Shown here: positions 1-6,891 of the stretch, one piece after another
Layout: the number at the start of each line of letters is the position of its first letter
Numbering within the stretch: the first letter of the stretch is position 1
Source of the DNA: a virus
Length of the DNA: 34,462 nt
Direction: 5' to 3' (one strand)
Virus record (IMG/VR): IMGVR_UViG_3300006916_000159
Coordinates: 1-34,462 of that record
Position numbers and translations under genes: made by a program
Notes under the pieces: generated by a model
The model's input: the letters and a program-made list of their open reading frames with translations, nothing else
Told to the model about the DNA's origin: nothing
Database searches by the model: none

Positions 1-1
1 A

Positions 2-598
2 CCCACCAAGAATTTTAACTTTGGTATGGTCTATGGCATGAGCAAGAAAACTTTGATTGCTGGGTTAGGGGTGGCGGAGGATATAGGAGAAAATTTATAC
101 GGGAGCTATCACAAAGGTTTACCGTTTATTAAAACTACCTATGACAAAGCAATGCAAGTGGCAGAAGAAAGGGGCTATATAAAAACGCTGCTAGGAAGAA
201 GGCGCCATTACAATCTATGGGAGCCTCAAGAATGGAAACTAAAAGCCGTCATTAGCCCAAGCGAAGATAAGCAGGCGGTTATTGATCAATGCCTAGAACA
301 TAAAAGCCGTCGAGGGGCATGCCGGGTAGGGTCCTTCACTGCATTAAACAATATCCTACAGCTATCAAGCGCAGACATCATCAAGAAAGCAATGGTAATG
401 ATATGGGAAGGCGGCCTATGCGATATACTGAAACCTCTAATACAAGTTCATGATGAATTAAACTGGTCGAAGAACCGCTCGCCAGAGGCCGATGAAGCCC
501 TTGCCGAAGCACGGCGCATAATGGAGACCGCAGTAAAGGTCGATGTGCCGTTGCTGGTATCTGAGGAACGAGGAGAGGACTGGGGAAATCTTGAATAA
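2..598 (+). CDS. DNA polymerase I family A, C-terminal part (5' end cut off)
   Basis: The frame is open from the window edge, so this is the last 198 residues of a replicative family A polymerase. It starts inside motif B (O helix): NFNFGMVYG, the conserved NFGxxYG signature that binds the incoming nucleotide. Further on are LGRRRHYN, a typical fingers/palm segment, and IQVHDEL, which is motif C with the catalytic His-Asp-Glu of the palm. The C-terminus is complete and ends in an acidic tail. An internal ATG at 26 is only a residue of motif B, not a start. The gene would act in phage DNA replication. It is followed by a promoter and the small-gene region, so it probably closes a replication operon lying upstream of the window. 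Confidence 0.93.
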   Translation, partial: PTKNFNFGMVYGMSKKTLIAGLGVAEDIGENLYGSYHKGLPFIKTTYDKAMQVAEERGYIKTLLGRRRHYNLWEPQEWKLKAVISPSEDKQAVIDQCLEHKSRRGACRVGSFTALNNILQLSSADIIKKAMVMIWEGGLCDILKPLIQVHDELNWSKNRSPEADEALAEARRIMETAVKVDVPLLVSEERGEDWGNLE

Positions 599-619
599 AT
601 CAACGAGTTAGAGAAATTA

Positions 620-664
620 TGAATTAATGCTTGCATTTCACCGCTAACCTGCTATTCTTATACC
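620..664 (+). promoter_or_regulatory. Early promoter P1 with conserved block around the -35
   Basis: TTGCAT at 631-636 and TATTCT at 653-658 are separated by 16 bp, a good sigma70 pair, followed by TATACC. The surrounding block from 620 to 640 (TGAATTAATGCTTGC then ATTTCA) is nearly the same as blocks at four other promoters in the window. The outer TGAA and TTCA are inverted, so an operator overlapping the -35 is possible. It drives the gene at 704. Confidence 0.75.
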
Positions 665-703
665 TAAGTGGTAGCAATTTTAACTAGAAAGCGGAGAAAT
701 AAC

Positions 704-1024
704 ATGATAACAATTCAAGCAGCAGAAAACGATAGCGTAGAATTTACCGATAATGAAATGCGCATGCTCAAAGCATTTTATGATGAATCAATGGCAACAT
801 GTGGTTCATGTAACCGGTACGAAAATTTATCCTACATGAACGCCAGCGACCTTCTTAAGGTTCTGGGCGGCACGAAACAAAGCATCGGCGGCACCATGTC
901 TAGTCTTGATTCAAAATCAGCCATTACCGATACGATGGAATCCGCTCGCCGCGACAGATTAAATGATTGGGTCTTGGATGATTGGGTAGCTGATTATTTC
1001 AATTCTTTACAGGAGGTGAAATAA
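704..1024 (+). CDS. Small winged-helix-like phage protein, function unknown
   Basis: A 106-residue acidic protein. I place the start at ATG 704, not at the GTG at 668, because the leader AGAAAGCGGAGAAATAAC ends directly before 704 and supplies GGAG at good spacing. The GTG would translate through that leader and part of the promoter. Residues about 20-80 (LKAFYDESM, then SDLLKVLGGTKQSIGGTMSS, then KSAITDT) read like a winged helix-turn-helix: two helices, a recognition helix and a wing. That suggests a DNA-binding regulator, but no family is recognised. It is the first gene after P1, and its stop region carries the next promoter, P2. Confidence 0.7.
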   Translation: MITIQAAENDSVEFTDNEMRMLKAFYDESMATCGSCNRYENLSYMNASDLLKVLGGTKQSIGGTMSSLDSKSAITDTMESARRDRLNDWVLDDWVADYFNSLQEVK

Positions 1025-1062
1025 TACTTGCAAACCGGGAATTAATGATTTAAGTTATACCT
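1017..1062 (+). promoter_or_regulatory. Early promoter P2
   Basis: TGAAATAATACTTGCAAACC begins at 1017 inside the last codons of the preceding gene. TTGCAA (1028-1033) is followed after 17 bp by TAAGTTATACCT, matching TATTCTTATACCT of the other copies except for a one-base shortening. The right-hand TTCA arm seen in other copies is absent here. It serves the operon beginning at 1089. Confidence 0.65.
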
Positions 1063-1088
1063 TCGTAACTAGAAAGTGGAGAAATAAA

Positions 1089-1391
1089 ATGAAAGCAAAT
1101 TTAATGGAAGCATCGCCTGAAGCAATAGTCGATTCATTAGGCGCATTGCGCGCAAAGAAAGCAGTGCTGGATAAACAGATCAAAGATGCAGAATCTTTGC
1201 TGCTGGATATCGTAGGCACCGATACCGCAGTTAACGGATCAAAGTACCGGGTAACTATTAATACCTGTGAAGTCGCAACAGTCGCATGGAAAAAGATTGC
1301 AGAGAAGTTGAATGCGACAAAGCAAATGATTGCAGGCAATACAAAGAAATCAGAGCGCACGACTGTTAAAGTCGTTGCCCTAAATAAATAA
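1089..1391 (+). CDS. Conserved small phage protein, coiled coil plus basic domain
   Basis: A 100-residue protein. The N-terminal 40 residues form an amphipathic helix (LGALRAKKAVLDKQIKDAES), likely a coiled coil. This is followed by a compact part with NGSKYRVTINTCEVATVAWK, KIAEKLNAT and TTVKVVAL. Similar short proteins occur in many phages of Gram-negative hosts; I know of no established function. The start follows the conserved leader at 1071-1091. It is the first gene of the P2 operon, 11 bp before the acyl carrier protein gene. Confidence 0.8.
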   Translation: MKANLMEASPEAIVDSLGALRAKKAVLDKQIKDAESLLLDIVGTDTAVNGSKYRVTINTCEVATVAWKKIAEKLNATKQMIAGNTKKSERTTVKVVALNK

Positions 1392-1402
1392 GAGGGAAGA
1401 GC

Positions 1403-1642
1403 ATGTCCGAAAATACAAAAGTAGCGTGGCGCATAATGAACGAATATTCGGGTGCGCAGATACAGCCCGATGAACTTCTCGAGGATTATTTCGATAGCCT
1501 CGATATCGCGCAAATCAAAGTAGAGATTGAAGAATATCTCGAAATCGAAATTCCTGATGATCGTGTTTTTGAAACAGCGCAGGATCTTATTAATTACATA
1601 GAAAGTGGAGAACGAAACGATGTGGCTAAAAATACAAAATGA
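1403..1642 (+). CDS. acpP-like: Acyl carrier protein homologue
   Basis: A 79-residue acidic protein that follows the ACP pattern closely. A first helix is followed by LLEDYFDSLD, where DSL holds Ser32, the expected 4'-phosphopantetheine attachment serine. Then come the long acidic recognition helix IAQIKVEIEEYLEIEIPDD and a last helix AQDLINYIE. Cellular ACPs have the same DSLD, acidic helix II and EIPDE sequence. The carrier serine is intact, so the protein could be charged by host holo-ACP synthase. No fatty-acid or polyketide enzyme is visible nearby, so the partner is unknown. The SD is GAGGGA, 11 bp after the previous gene. The last 23 bases overlap the next gene and hold its ribosome site. 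Confidence 0.85.
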   Translation: MSENTKVAWRIMNEYSGAQIQPDELLEDYFDSLDIAQIKVEIEEYLEIEIPDDRVFETAQDLINYIESGERNDVAKNTK

Positions 1643-2882
1643 TGGCGAGTTAGATACAGCCGCCCTGTTCTTAATGGGCGCAAGTACAAAGAACGAAAAT
1701 CAAATCGGTTATTTTGGAACCGGAATTAAATATGCAATGTGTTACTTCTTGCGTAACGATATTGATTTCAGAATATTTAGCGGCAAAAAAGAAATCCATA
1801 TCACCCTAGAAAAGCAAAAACTGCGCGAGGAAGAATTCTTTGTTGTGCATATAGACGGCAAGCAAACATCACTTACAACGCGATTAGGGCGCGACTGGTC
1901 GCATTGGTATTCAGTGCGCGAAGTGTATTGTAATTGTCTCGATGAACCGAACCCGGTTATCTCTGTCGTCGAATCTATCGAAGATCTCGAAGACAACACC
2001 ACCGCATTTTATCTGCATATGACTGATGAACTTCAGGGCATTGTTGATAACATTGAGGAATACTTTTCTTTTAATCGTAAACCTATCTATGAGTGCGATG
2101 AAGGGCGTATTTATGAACGCGCAGCGAAACATACGACCACGTACAGAAAGGGAGTTAAATGCAACGTAGGGACATCGTACGAAGGCGTATTCGATTATGA
2201 TCTGAACAACATCCAGATCAACGAACAACGCGAAGCACAGTATTATTGGCACGTTATCGAGGGCGTTTGGAACATGCTTTATAAATGCACTGATGCCAGC
2301 ATTATTAAAAAGATTATAACAGCAGGTTGCCGGGACTATGAAAACACGGTGGGAAATGGTATCGCTTCAACGCGAAAAGATTTCATTAACAAAGAAGCAT
2401 GGGAACAAGCGCTCGAAGGTATCACGGTCTTCCATAAGGGCATGGTTCCCTTAATGTCAGAAAGTGAAATACAGCAAGCGTATGAATTACCCTTTACAGT
2501 GATACAAGATATGCGATCGACTATTAGTATTAATTTGCCACGCAGCGTGTCGCAAGTGGGGGATGAAGCCTACATGGACGCGGTGCTGACCAATGAAGAG
2601 CAACAAGCACTAGATGATGCGATAGATATGCTTGCCCGCCACGGGCTTACTATTCCCTATCCTATTAAAGTTGTGCATTTTAACGATAACAAGATTCACG
2701 GCATGGCAGATATTGAAGAACGCCAGATCTATATTGCTGACATTACGTTAAGCAAGGGATTGCATTGGATAATGAGCACGTTGATCGAAGAGTATGTGCA
2801 TGTAAAGCATCGCGTAAAAGATGAAACGCGCTCGATGCAAGATGCGCTGATCGATGAATTAATCCATGCGCTGATGAGATAA
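1620..2882 (+). CDS. GHKL-ATPase-like protein with C-terminal EExxH motif
   Basis: 420 residues from ATG 1620. A GTG at 1605 is possible but lies inside the conserved leader (AGAAAGTGGAGAA), which reads as the ribosome site for 1620. N-terminal IQNDGELDTAALFLMGASTK followed by IGYFGTGIKYA resembles the Bergerat/GHKL nucleotide pocket (N box, then a glycine-rich loop). The C-terminus has STLIEEYVHVKH, then DETRSMQDALIDEL. The EEYVH core resembles a zinc-protease HExxH helix whose first His is replaced by Glu. Proteins with a similar TRxxQ ending occur in phages, to my knowledge without assigned role. ATP binding is inferred; peptidase activity is doubtful because of the missing His. It overlaps the acyl carrier gene, so the two are probably co-translated. 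Confidence 0.75.
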   Translation: MWLKIQNDGELDTAALFLMGASTKNENQIGYFGTGIKYAMCYFLRNDIDFRIFSGKKEIHITLEKQKLREEEFFVVHIDGKQTSLTTRLGRDWSHWYSVREVYCNCLDEPNPVISVVESIEDLEDNTTAFYLHMTDELQGIVDNIEEYFSFNRKPIYECDEGRIYERAAKHTTTYRKGVKCNVGTSYEGVFDYDLNNIQINEQREAQYYWHVIEGVWNMLYKCTDASIIKKIITAGCRDYENTVGNGIASTRKDFINKEAWEQALEGITVFHKGMVPLMSESEIQQAYELPFTVIQDMRSTISINLPRSVSQVGDEAYMDAVLTNEEQQALDDAIDMLARHGLTIPYPIKVVHFNDNKIHGMADIEERQIYIADITLSKGLHWIMSTLIEEYVHVKHRVKDETRSMQDALIDELIHALMR

Positions 2883-3004
2883 TGTATTTAATCACAGCAA
2901 CCGCCTGCGGTGCGGCACTTGCCGCAGGCAATGATTTTCTAGCAGCCTCGATGTTTGCGCTGCAAGTCGTAGTAGAGCTATGGGAGGTTAAGAATGGGCA
3001 TTAA
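2882..3004 (+). CDS. Small hydrophobic peptide, one helix
   Basis: A 40-residue reading frame starting in a TAATG overlap with the preceding stop and ending 11 bases inside the next gene. The sequence is rich in Ala, Leu and Val (MYLITATACGAALAAGNDFL then SMFALQVVVELWEV), compatible with one or two short membrane helices. Support is only position, tight coupling and hydrophobicity; the next gene's ribosome site (GGGAGG) lies within it. No function assigned. Confidence 0.45.
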   Translation: MYLITATACGAALAAGNDFLAASMFALQVVVELWEVKNGH

Positions 3005-3482
3005 GGATTATAAAAAAGGGGTCATAAGTTATGTTGAAATCGCGCAAGCTATGATTGACGGATTAAAGGCCGCTAGGTATATGAAAAACTTTACCGTTGA
3101 TATGGGTACGTTTGGAACGACTGAAGAAAATATGTGTTACGGCTGCGCGGCAACTAGCACGATGATGCAGTTAACTGGGAAAAAGGTAAACACTAAAGAA
3201 TTTGATGAATTTACCCGGTACTCTTATTTCGCTAACGGTCTTCGTCCCGGCGATGTCGCGAAAATAGAATATGCTGTGGATATCTTTAGAAGAGGCGGGA
3301 TAGGACCATTATTATTTTTATGTAAAGTCAAAGAAGAAGATTGTCAGTCTATAGAGAAAATCTACGAAGAGGGCGATAAATGGATGCTTGACAATAGAGA
3401 TTGGCTTTCCAAACTAAATGTTGTGCAGCGTCATATCAATAAAGTAACGCGACATTTTGATCTAGAGTGGTATGAAGTATGA
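2994..3482 (+). CDS. Hypothetical phage protein with CYGCAATS motif
   Basis: 162 residues, start ATG 2994 after a GGGAGG site. The middle holds CYGCAATSTMMQLTGKK (Cys, Gly, Cys, then a helix), a pattern I associate with uncharacterised phage proteins. The rest is mixed helix with conserved-looking GLRPGDVAKIEYAVDIFR. The two closely spaced cysteines could bind metal or be redox active, but there is no second pair. Its stop overlaps the next start (ATGA). Confidence 0.7.
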   Translation: MGIKDYKKGVISYVEIAQAMIDGLKAARYMKNFTVDMGTFGTTEENMCYGCAATSTMMQLTGKKVNTKEFDEFTRYSYFANGLRPGDVAKIEYAVDIFRRGGIGPLLFLCKVKEEDCQSIEKIYEEGDKWMLDNRDWLSKLNVVQRHINKVTRHFDLEWYEV

Positions 3483-3820
3483 ACCCAGATGAAATCGATA
3501 AGGTAATAGCAGAGTACACGCGCTTTGATTCAGTCGATACCTATGTTATCGATGAAGCCAACGTACGGGATATTATTCGCTGCGTTATCGCAAAAACCTG
3601 CGAGCGCATGCGCTACGATATAGGCAGCAACAAAGTGGCAGGATTCGGTTATGAGCAAATCGAATTTATTCGCCTTTTGTATTTACAATTAGGCGGCGCG
3701 GTACAGCCTACGCCTAATGAAATCCATCGCGTATTTGCAACGCGCGAAAATACAACGCCTATCGAACATGCGCTTGAAGACTTGCGCGATGAAATAGCGA
3801 AGCTGGTAGCGAAGCTATGA
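3479..3820 (+). CDS. Hypothetical phage protein
   Basis: 113 residues, no recognised domain. Mostly helical and acidic at the N-terminus, with ANVRDIIRCVIAKTCERMRY and a final helix ALEDLRDEIAKLVAKL that could form a coiled coil. It starts in an ATGA overlap with the upstream gene and ends in an ATGA overlap with the downstream one, so it is translated as part of the chain. Confidence 0.65.
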   Translation: MNPDEIDKVIAEYTRFDSVDTYVIDEANVRDIIRCVIAKTCERMRYDIGSNKVAGFGYEQIEFIRLLYLQLGGAVQPTPNEIHRVFATRENTTPIEHALEDLRDEIAKLVAKL

Positions 3821-4050
3821 TCAACGAACTTAAATTGACTCGACAAGAATGGTGGGACCTTGTTTGTTTTTGTCGCCGAGAAATGAACAACGCCCGCGAA
3901 GCCTATACGAATTACAGGCTGTCGATGAAAGGGAAGTCATTGTCAGATCGATGCGCGATGCTGAATGAAATTAAATTGCGTAAAAAAGAATTGCGCTACC
4001 AAGTAAACAGAATGAATTTATTATTTGGGGAAAAATATGGGCGCGCATAA
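3817..4050 (+). CDS. Hypothetical small basic helical protein
   Basis: 77 residues with many Arg and Lys residues and almost entirely helical (RQEWWDLVCFCRREMNNARE, then EIKLRKKELRYQVNRMN). No family recognised. The charge pattern would suit nucleic acid or protein contact, which is speculation. It starts at ATGA and overlaps the next gene by 14 bases. Confidence 0.6.
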   Translation: MINELKLTRQEWWDLVCFCRREMNNAREAYTNYRLSMKGKSLSDRCAMLNEIKLRKKELRYQVNRMNLLFGEKYGRA

Positions 4051-4315
4051 GGAATACTTTGCTGATGCAGATGGTAATAAAGTTAGCCTGCGCGCATTAG
4101 TAAAAGCAGAGCCTGAATGGGCTGTGGGCATGATTAAATGGTACGAAGAAAAGTATGAAGAATTAGTAAAAGCAGAAGAGACGATTTGTATCTTGTATTC
4201 AGCATTAGAGAGAATAGAAAGCGATTCAAGAAAAAGGATCGAAAGCAATCGCCATCGCATTTACAGGCTAGAGCATGTAAATGGCATTGCTAAACGAACG
4301 ATAGGCAAGGGGTGA
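4037..4315 (+). CDS. Hypothetical coiled-coil protein
   Basis: 92 residues from ATG 4037. The TTG at 4025 lies in the GGGG-rich ribosome site and is rejected as start. An N-terminal GAHKEYFADADGNKVSLRAL segment is followed by a long charged helix (KWYEEKYEELVKAEETICIL and on to RKRIESNRHRIYRL) typical of a coiled coil. No function recognised. It overlaps the preceding gene by 14 bases. Confidence 0.65.
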   Translation: MGAHKEYFADADGNKVSLRALVKAEPEWAVGMIKWYEEKYEELVKAEETICILYSALERIESDSRKRIESNRHRIYRLEHVNGIAKRTIGKG

Positions 4316-4318
4316 TGT

Positions 4319-4480
4319 ATGAGTGATCTTGTAGTTTTTATCGTTTCAATAATTTGCGTGGCATTTATATGGCTAATGTCTTCCGCATTGGCAGCACAAG
4401 GCGAACGCGAAAAAATGTGCGCTCAACAGCATTGGAAGGATTCGCCAGAATATAGCCAGTGCATTTATAGCAAGGGGTGA
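4319..4480 (+). CDS. Small membrane-anchored peptide with two cysteines
   Basis: A 53-residue protein starting 3 bases after the previous stop. SD AGGGG sits about 8 bases upstream. Residues 4-25 (LVVFIVSIICVAFIWLMSSA) form one strongly hydrophobic helix ending in ALAAQ, so either a signal anchor or a cleavable signal peptide. The remaining ~28 residues contain Cys34 and Cys48, which could pair if exported. No family recognised. Small phage proteins of this shape include spanin-like and membrane-stress proteins, but nothing here proves that. Confidence 0.6.
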   Translation: MSDLVVFIVSIICVAFIWLMSSALAAQGEREKMCAQQHWKDSPEYSQCIYSKG

Positions 4481-4511
4481 ATGATGATTAAGAATGTAGT
4501 GGAGAGGATGC

Positions 4512-4703
4512 ATGAATGTAGTGAAATACACGATCAAGGAATACTCTGAAAAGAAAGGCTGTTCGATTAGCCATGCGCGATTAACGTTGAACAAGATCGC
4601 AATAAAGAAAACATCTAAGCGGGTAAAGAGTAAAACGCCGCACAGCGAATTCAATAATAAACGAATAATAGTTGCGGTCTATTATGTTAAGGAAGATGGC
4701 TGA
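4512..4703 (+). CDS. Small putative DNA-binding protein, related to the gene at 6416
   Basis: 63 residues. YTIKEYSEKKGCSISHARLT reads as a helix-turn-helix of the kind in small excisionase/MerR-like proteins. A basic segment KKTSKRVKSK and a terminal beta hairpin IIVAVYYVKEDG follow. The gene at 6416 repeats the plan (ALEYSIEQSCSVPQARRLL, basic run, MLVFELEEGE), so the two look like diverged paralogues. The start is supported by GGAGAGG just upstream; the ATGs at 4508 and 4516 are out of frame. Confidence 0.65.
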   Translation: MNVVKYTIKEYSEKKGCSISHARLTLNKIAIKKTSKRVKSKTPHSEFNNKRIIVAVYYVKEDG

Positions 4704-4862
4704 GTGATATTCTTAACAGAATACACGGATCAATTTGGAACAACATGGTGCGATGATATCGAAGCGGAGTCATGGGAAGAAGCAGAAAAACTTTGCGAAG
4801 GGACATCGATTAAAGTAATAGGCAAATTAATAGAAAGCATAGAGGTATCAAAATGGATCTAG
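4704..4862 (+). CDS. Hypothetical small phage protein (GTG start)
   Basis: A 52-residue frame with GTG start directly after the upstream stop and AAGGAAG eight bases before it. The sequence FLTEYTDQFGTTWCDDIEAE, then SWEEAEKLCEG and VIGKLIESI, matches a common small phage protein type of unknown role: a beta hairpin with an ESWEEAE helix. The last ten bases overlap the next gene. Confidence 0.7.
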   Translation: MIFLTEYTDQFGTTWCDDIEAESWEEAEKLCEGTSIKVIGKLIESIEVSKWI

Positions 4863-5026
4863 AAACAGTTGGAGAACAAATAATGTCTGCGATCGCGCTG
4901 CTGTCGTTAACGCTTATTTTATGCACGCTCATATTTTCATTTTCGATGTATAAAGCAAGCGAGAACGTGCGCATCGATGTTATTTATAAAATGCATGATC
5001 ATACGCTGAAGGTTAAGCGTAAATGA
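4853..5026 (+). CDS. Single-pass membrane protein
   Basis: 57 residues. Residues about 9-32 (QIMSAIALLSLTLILCTLIF) are one clear transmembrane helix, with a short acidic N-terminus and a basic C-terminal tail (KMHDHTLKVKRK). The topology suggests the tail is cytoplasmic. The stop overlaps the next start (ATGA). No family is recognised. Confidence 0.65.
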   Translation: MDLETVGEQIMSAIALLSLTLILCTLIFSFSMYKASENVRIDVIYKMHDHTLKVKRK

Positions 5027-5214
5027 ACAAACTAGAAATGCTGAAGCGCGATCACGCCAACATGGCCGCAACCTTAAACACCATAAAAGATTGGCGGGCA
5101 TTAGCAACAGCAAAAGATATTGAAGAAGGGAACGTTTGTATTCGTAAATTTTGTAATGATGTCAAATTAATAGAACGCTATGTCGAACGCACGTTAGAGA
5201 GGAATTTATTATGA
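5023..5214 (+). CDS. Hypothetical small helical protein
   Basis: 63 residues with no recognised domain and predicted to be all helix (KLEMLKRDHANMAATLNTIK, then DVKLIERYVERTLERNLL). ATGA overlaps at both ends place it firmly in the translated chain. Confidence 0.6.
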   Translation: MNKLEMLKRDHANMAATLNTIKDWRALATAKDIEEGNVCIRKFCNDVKLIERYVERTLERNLL

Positions 5215-5609
5215 GCAGAGAAATATTTATTCGGGTAATAAAAGACGGCAAGTTTGCCACTATTCCGATTCACACATTCACCTACAAAAGTTTAATTATC
5301 GAAAGAGCGTTTAAAGTAGCAGGCCGCATCGTGTTTGTCGGGACGAAGAGTAAAAAACTGTACACGACAGAAATGTACGGCCCGCGCAACGTCCCTATCT
5401 GTAACCCGCTGATACCGGAATGGGCAGAATTCTTTCGCAAACTGAGCATCATAACAAGACAAGATTTTGAAGAAACCTTGAAAAAGAATAAAGAAGAAAA
5501 ACAGCGCCGCATGAATTCTTCAGATGTAATTGAGTTTGAAGGGCTAGCAGAAAGATTGAAGATCACGTTAACAAAAGCACAGAAGAAGAAACTCGAGGCA
5601 CTCGCATGA
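5211..5609 (+). CDS. Hypothetical phage protein
   Basis: 132 residues. An N-terminal beta-rich part (EIFIRVIKDGKFATIPIHTF, then GRIVFVGTKSKKLYT) may be a small barrel. A C-terminal charged helical part follows (EETLKKNKEEKQRRMN, then TLTKAQKKKLEAL). No family recognised. Overlaps by ATGA with both neighbours. Confidence 0.65.
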   Translation: MSREIFIRVIKDGKFATIPIHTFTYKSLIIERAFKVAGRIVFVGTKSKKLYTTEMYGPRNVPICNPLIPEWAEFFRKLSIITRQDFEETLKKNKEEKQRRMNSSDVIEFEGLAERLKITLTKAQKKKLEALA

Positions 5610-5887
5610 TGAAACTGAAACTGCATTTCGATTCGGTATTTAGGGCAGATCCCGATGCTAATTACGCCATCGCGGTTGCTGATGAAAAAGTGCTGATAAG
5701 CAATCCCATATCCGGAAGGGATTGCGTAGAGCATTGCATAAACCTCGACGGCTTTATGCATCAACTGCGTATCAGCGCAATAGGTTTATATTGCGCTCAA
5801 TATAATTCGGTAGAAATATGGTACCGAGACAACCAACAGCGATCGGTGTATCTGATTGCATTAAGGGAGAATAACTATGGCAGATGA
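5606..5887 (+). CDS. Hypothetical phage protein
   Basis: 93 residues, unrecognised. Beta-rich sequence with YAIAVADEKVLISNPISGRD and SVEIWYRDNQQRSVYLIAL, compatible with a small mixed alpha/beta domain. ATGA overlap upstream; the last 11 bases overlap the next gene, whose SD (AAGGGAG) lies inside this one. Confidence 0.6.
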   Translation: MMKLKLHFDSVFRADPDANYAIAVADEKVLISNPISGRDCVEHCINLDGFMHQLRISAIGLYCAQYNSVEIWYRDNQQRSVYLIALRENNYGR

Positions 5888-6089
5888 TATTGAATTCGTA
5901 CCCGGCATGATCGTAAAAGAGCCGCACAAAAACGCACCGCCGTTCGTGATATGCCAAGTCGCCGTCAAGCGCAAAGAATTGGGCAATTTCTTACGCAGTA
6001 AAGACGAGGACTGGATAAACATGACCATTAAGAAAGCGAAGTCAGGAAAGCTCTATATCGAAGTCGATAACTGGAAGCCCGGTCAATGA
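5877..6089 (+). CDS. Conserved small phage protein
   Basis: 70 residues with the ordered pattern FVPGMIVKEPHKNAPPFV, VAVKRKELGNFLR, EDWINMTIKKAKSGKLYIEV and ending DNWKPGQ. I recognise this as a recurring small phage protein without known role, often near replication genes. The pattern of short strands around a Lys/Arg helix might fit a nucleic-acid or protein-binding OB/SH3-like fold. That is inference. Confidence 0.7.
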   Translation: MADDIEFVPGMIVKEPHKNAPPFVICQVAVKRKELGNFLRSKDEDWINMTIKKAKSGKLYIEVDNWKPGQ

Positions 6090-6280
6090 TCTGCATCGAC
6101 TTACCGCGTAAAATTGTGAAAATGCCCAACACGTTTGCCGCCTATGCTTTTTTAAGGGACATGTGGCGGCATAACAACGCGAATTTGATGCGGTACGAGT
6201 TTCCCGTAGTCGATAGCCGTCTGCACCTGTATGCCTCGTATATCGCACAAGGCGACTGGACGTTGGAGATATTAGAATGA
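6086..6280 (+). CDS. Hypothetical small protein
   Basis: 64 residues, no family recognised. Mixed sequence including NTFAAYAFLRDMWRHNNANL and LHLYASYIAQGDW. It starts in an ATGA overlap and is followed by a 10-codon ATGATG frame (6277-6309) leading into the next gene. Confidence 0.55.
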   Translation: MICIDLPRKIVKMPNTFAAYAFLRDMWRHNNANLMRYEFPVVDSRLHLYASYIAQGDWTLEILE

Positions 6281-6305
6281 TGATTAAATACATGAAGGGG
6301 TTATT

Positions 6306-6419
6306 ATGATAGAAGAACTGATACAAGAATTACGGGAAGTTGCCGTCGTGCAACTGTACGGCCAACGCAAAGATGCGCTTGCAGATGAGCTTGAAAAATT
6401 GATTAAGGAACGTAAATGA
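6306..6419 (+). CDS. Very small helical protein
   Basis: 37 residues, MIEELIQELREVAVVQLYGQ then a second charged helix ADELEKLIKERK: a helical hairpin. SD AAGGGG lies upstream, and its stop overlaps the next start by ATGA. Short, but spacing and coupling support translation. No function. Confidence 0.5.
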   Translation: MIEELIQELREVAVVQLYGQRKDALADELEKLIKERK

Positions 6420-6604
6420 GCATTCGGCGCGTTACTGCGCTGGAGTATTCAATCGAGCAATCGTGCAGTGTGCCGCAAGCGCGGCGATTATTGCGCGAAA
6501 AGGGCTGCAAAGAGATTCGCATACGTCGACGCAAGAAACTGGGCTTTAACACAAGCAGATGGCAGCCTATGCTGGTGTTCGAGCTGGAGGAGGGAGAAGC
6601 ATGA
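6416..6604 (+). CDS. Small putative DNA-binding protein, paralogue of the gene at 4512
   Basis: 62 residues with VTALEYSIEQSCSVPQARRL (putative helix-turn-helix), a strongly basic run EIRIRRRKK and a terminal hairpin MLVFELEEGEA. The same order of elements and the Cys-Ser turn recur in the gene at 4512. The basic run supports DNA binding; the target is unknown. It overlaps the next gene by four bases (ATGA). Confidence 0.65.
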   Translation: MSIRRVTALEYSIEQSCSVPQARRLLREKGCKEIRIRRRKKLGFNTSRWQPMLVFELEEGEA

Positions 6605-6891
6605 ACTGGAAGCCGGGTGATTTGGCGATATTGTGCCATTTTGAGATTGAATACCTGAACGGCTGGCTTGTTGAAGTCATGAGTCCTTTGCGCCATTCTG
6701 AAATCTTTGACGGCGAAACGAAGCTGTCAAAAGGGGAAGTGAATCACTACAGCATCCGGTTCCTGCCCGCGATTAAGCGCATAGAAGTCAAGGATTTTGA
6801 AAGCTACGTGGCGCTGCCGCATCAGCTAAAGCGTATTGAAGACCCGGATCACGACGAGCAGTTGCTGCGGATGTTGCTTCGTGGGCAGTGA
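6601..6891 (+). CDS. Hypothetical phage protein with SH3-like N-terminus
   Basis: 96 residues from ATG 6601, preceded by a very strong GGAGGAGGGAG. An upstream ATG in frame at 6559 would run through the previous gene and is rejected. MNWKPGDLAILCHFEIEYLN then GWLVEVM looks like a small beta-barrel opening (compare KPGDLAxV domains), and the C-terminus is an acidic helix. Function unknown. It directly precedes the nuclease gene. Confidence 0.65.
   Translation: MNWKPGDLAILCHFEIEYLNGWLVEVMSPLRHSEIFDGETKLSKGEVNHYSIRFLPAIKRIEVKDFESYVALPHQLKRIEDPDHDEQLLRMLLRGQ

Noticed and set aside
668-703. GTG start extending the 704 gene
   Set aside because: It would translate through the conserved leader and lies at or before the expected start of transcription.
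4481-4549. 22-codon frame MMIKNVVERMHECSEIHDQG...
   Set aside because: Short, no clear SD of its own, overlaps the better-supported gene at 4512; might be a leader peptide but unsupported.
6277-6309. 10-codon ATGATG frame
   Set aside because: Too short to support; probably only an overlap between neighbouring starts and stops.
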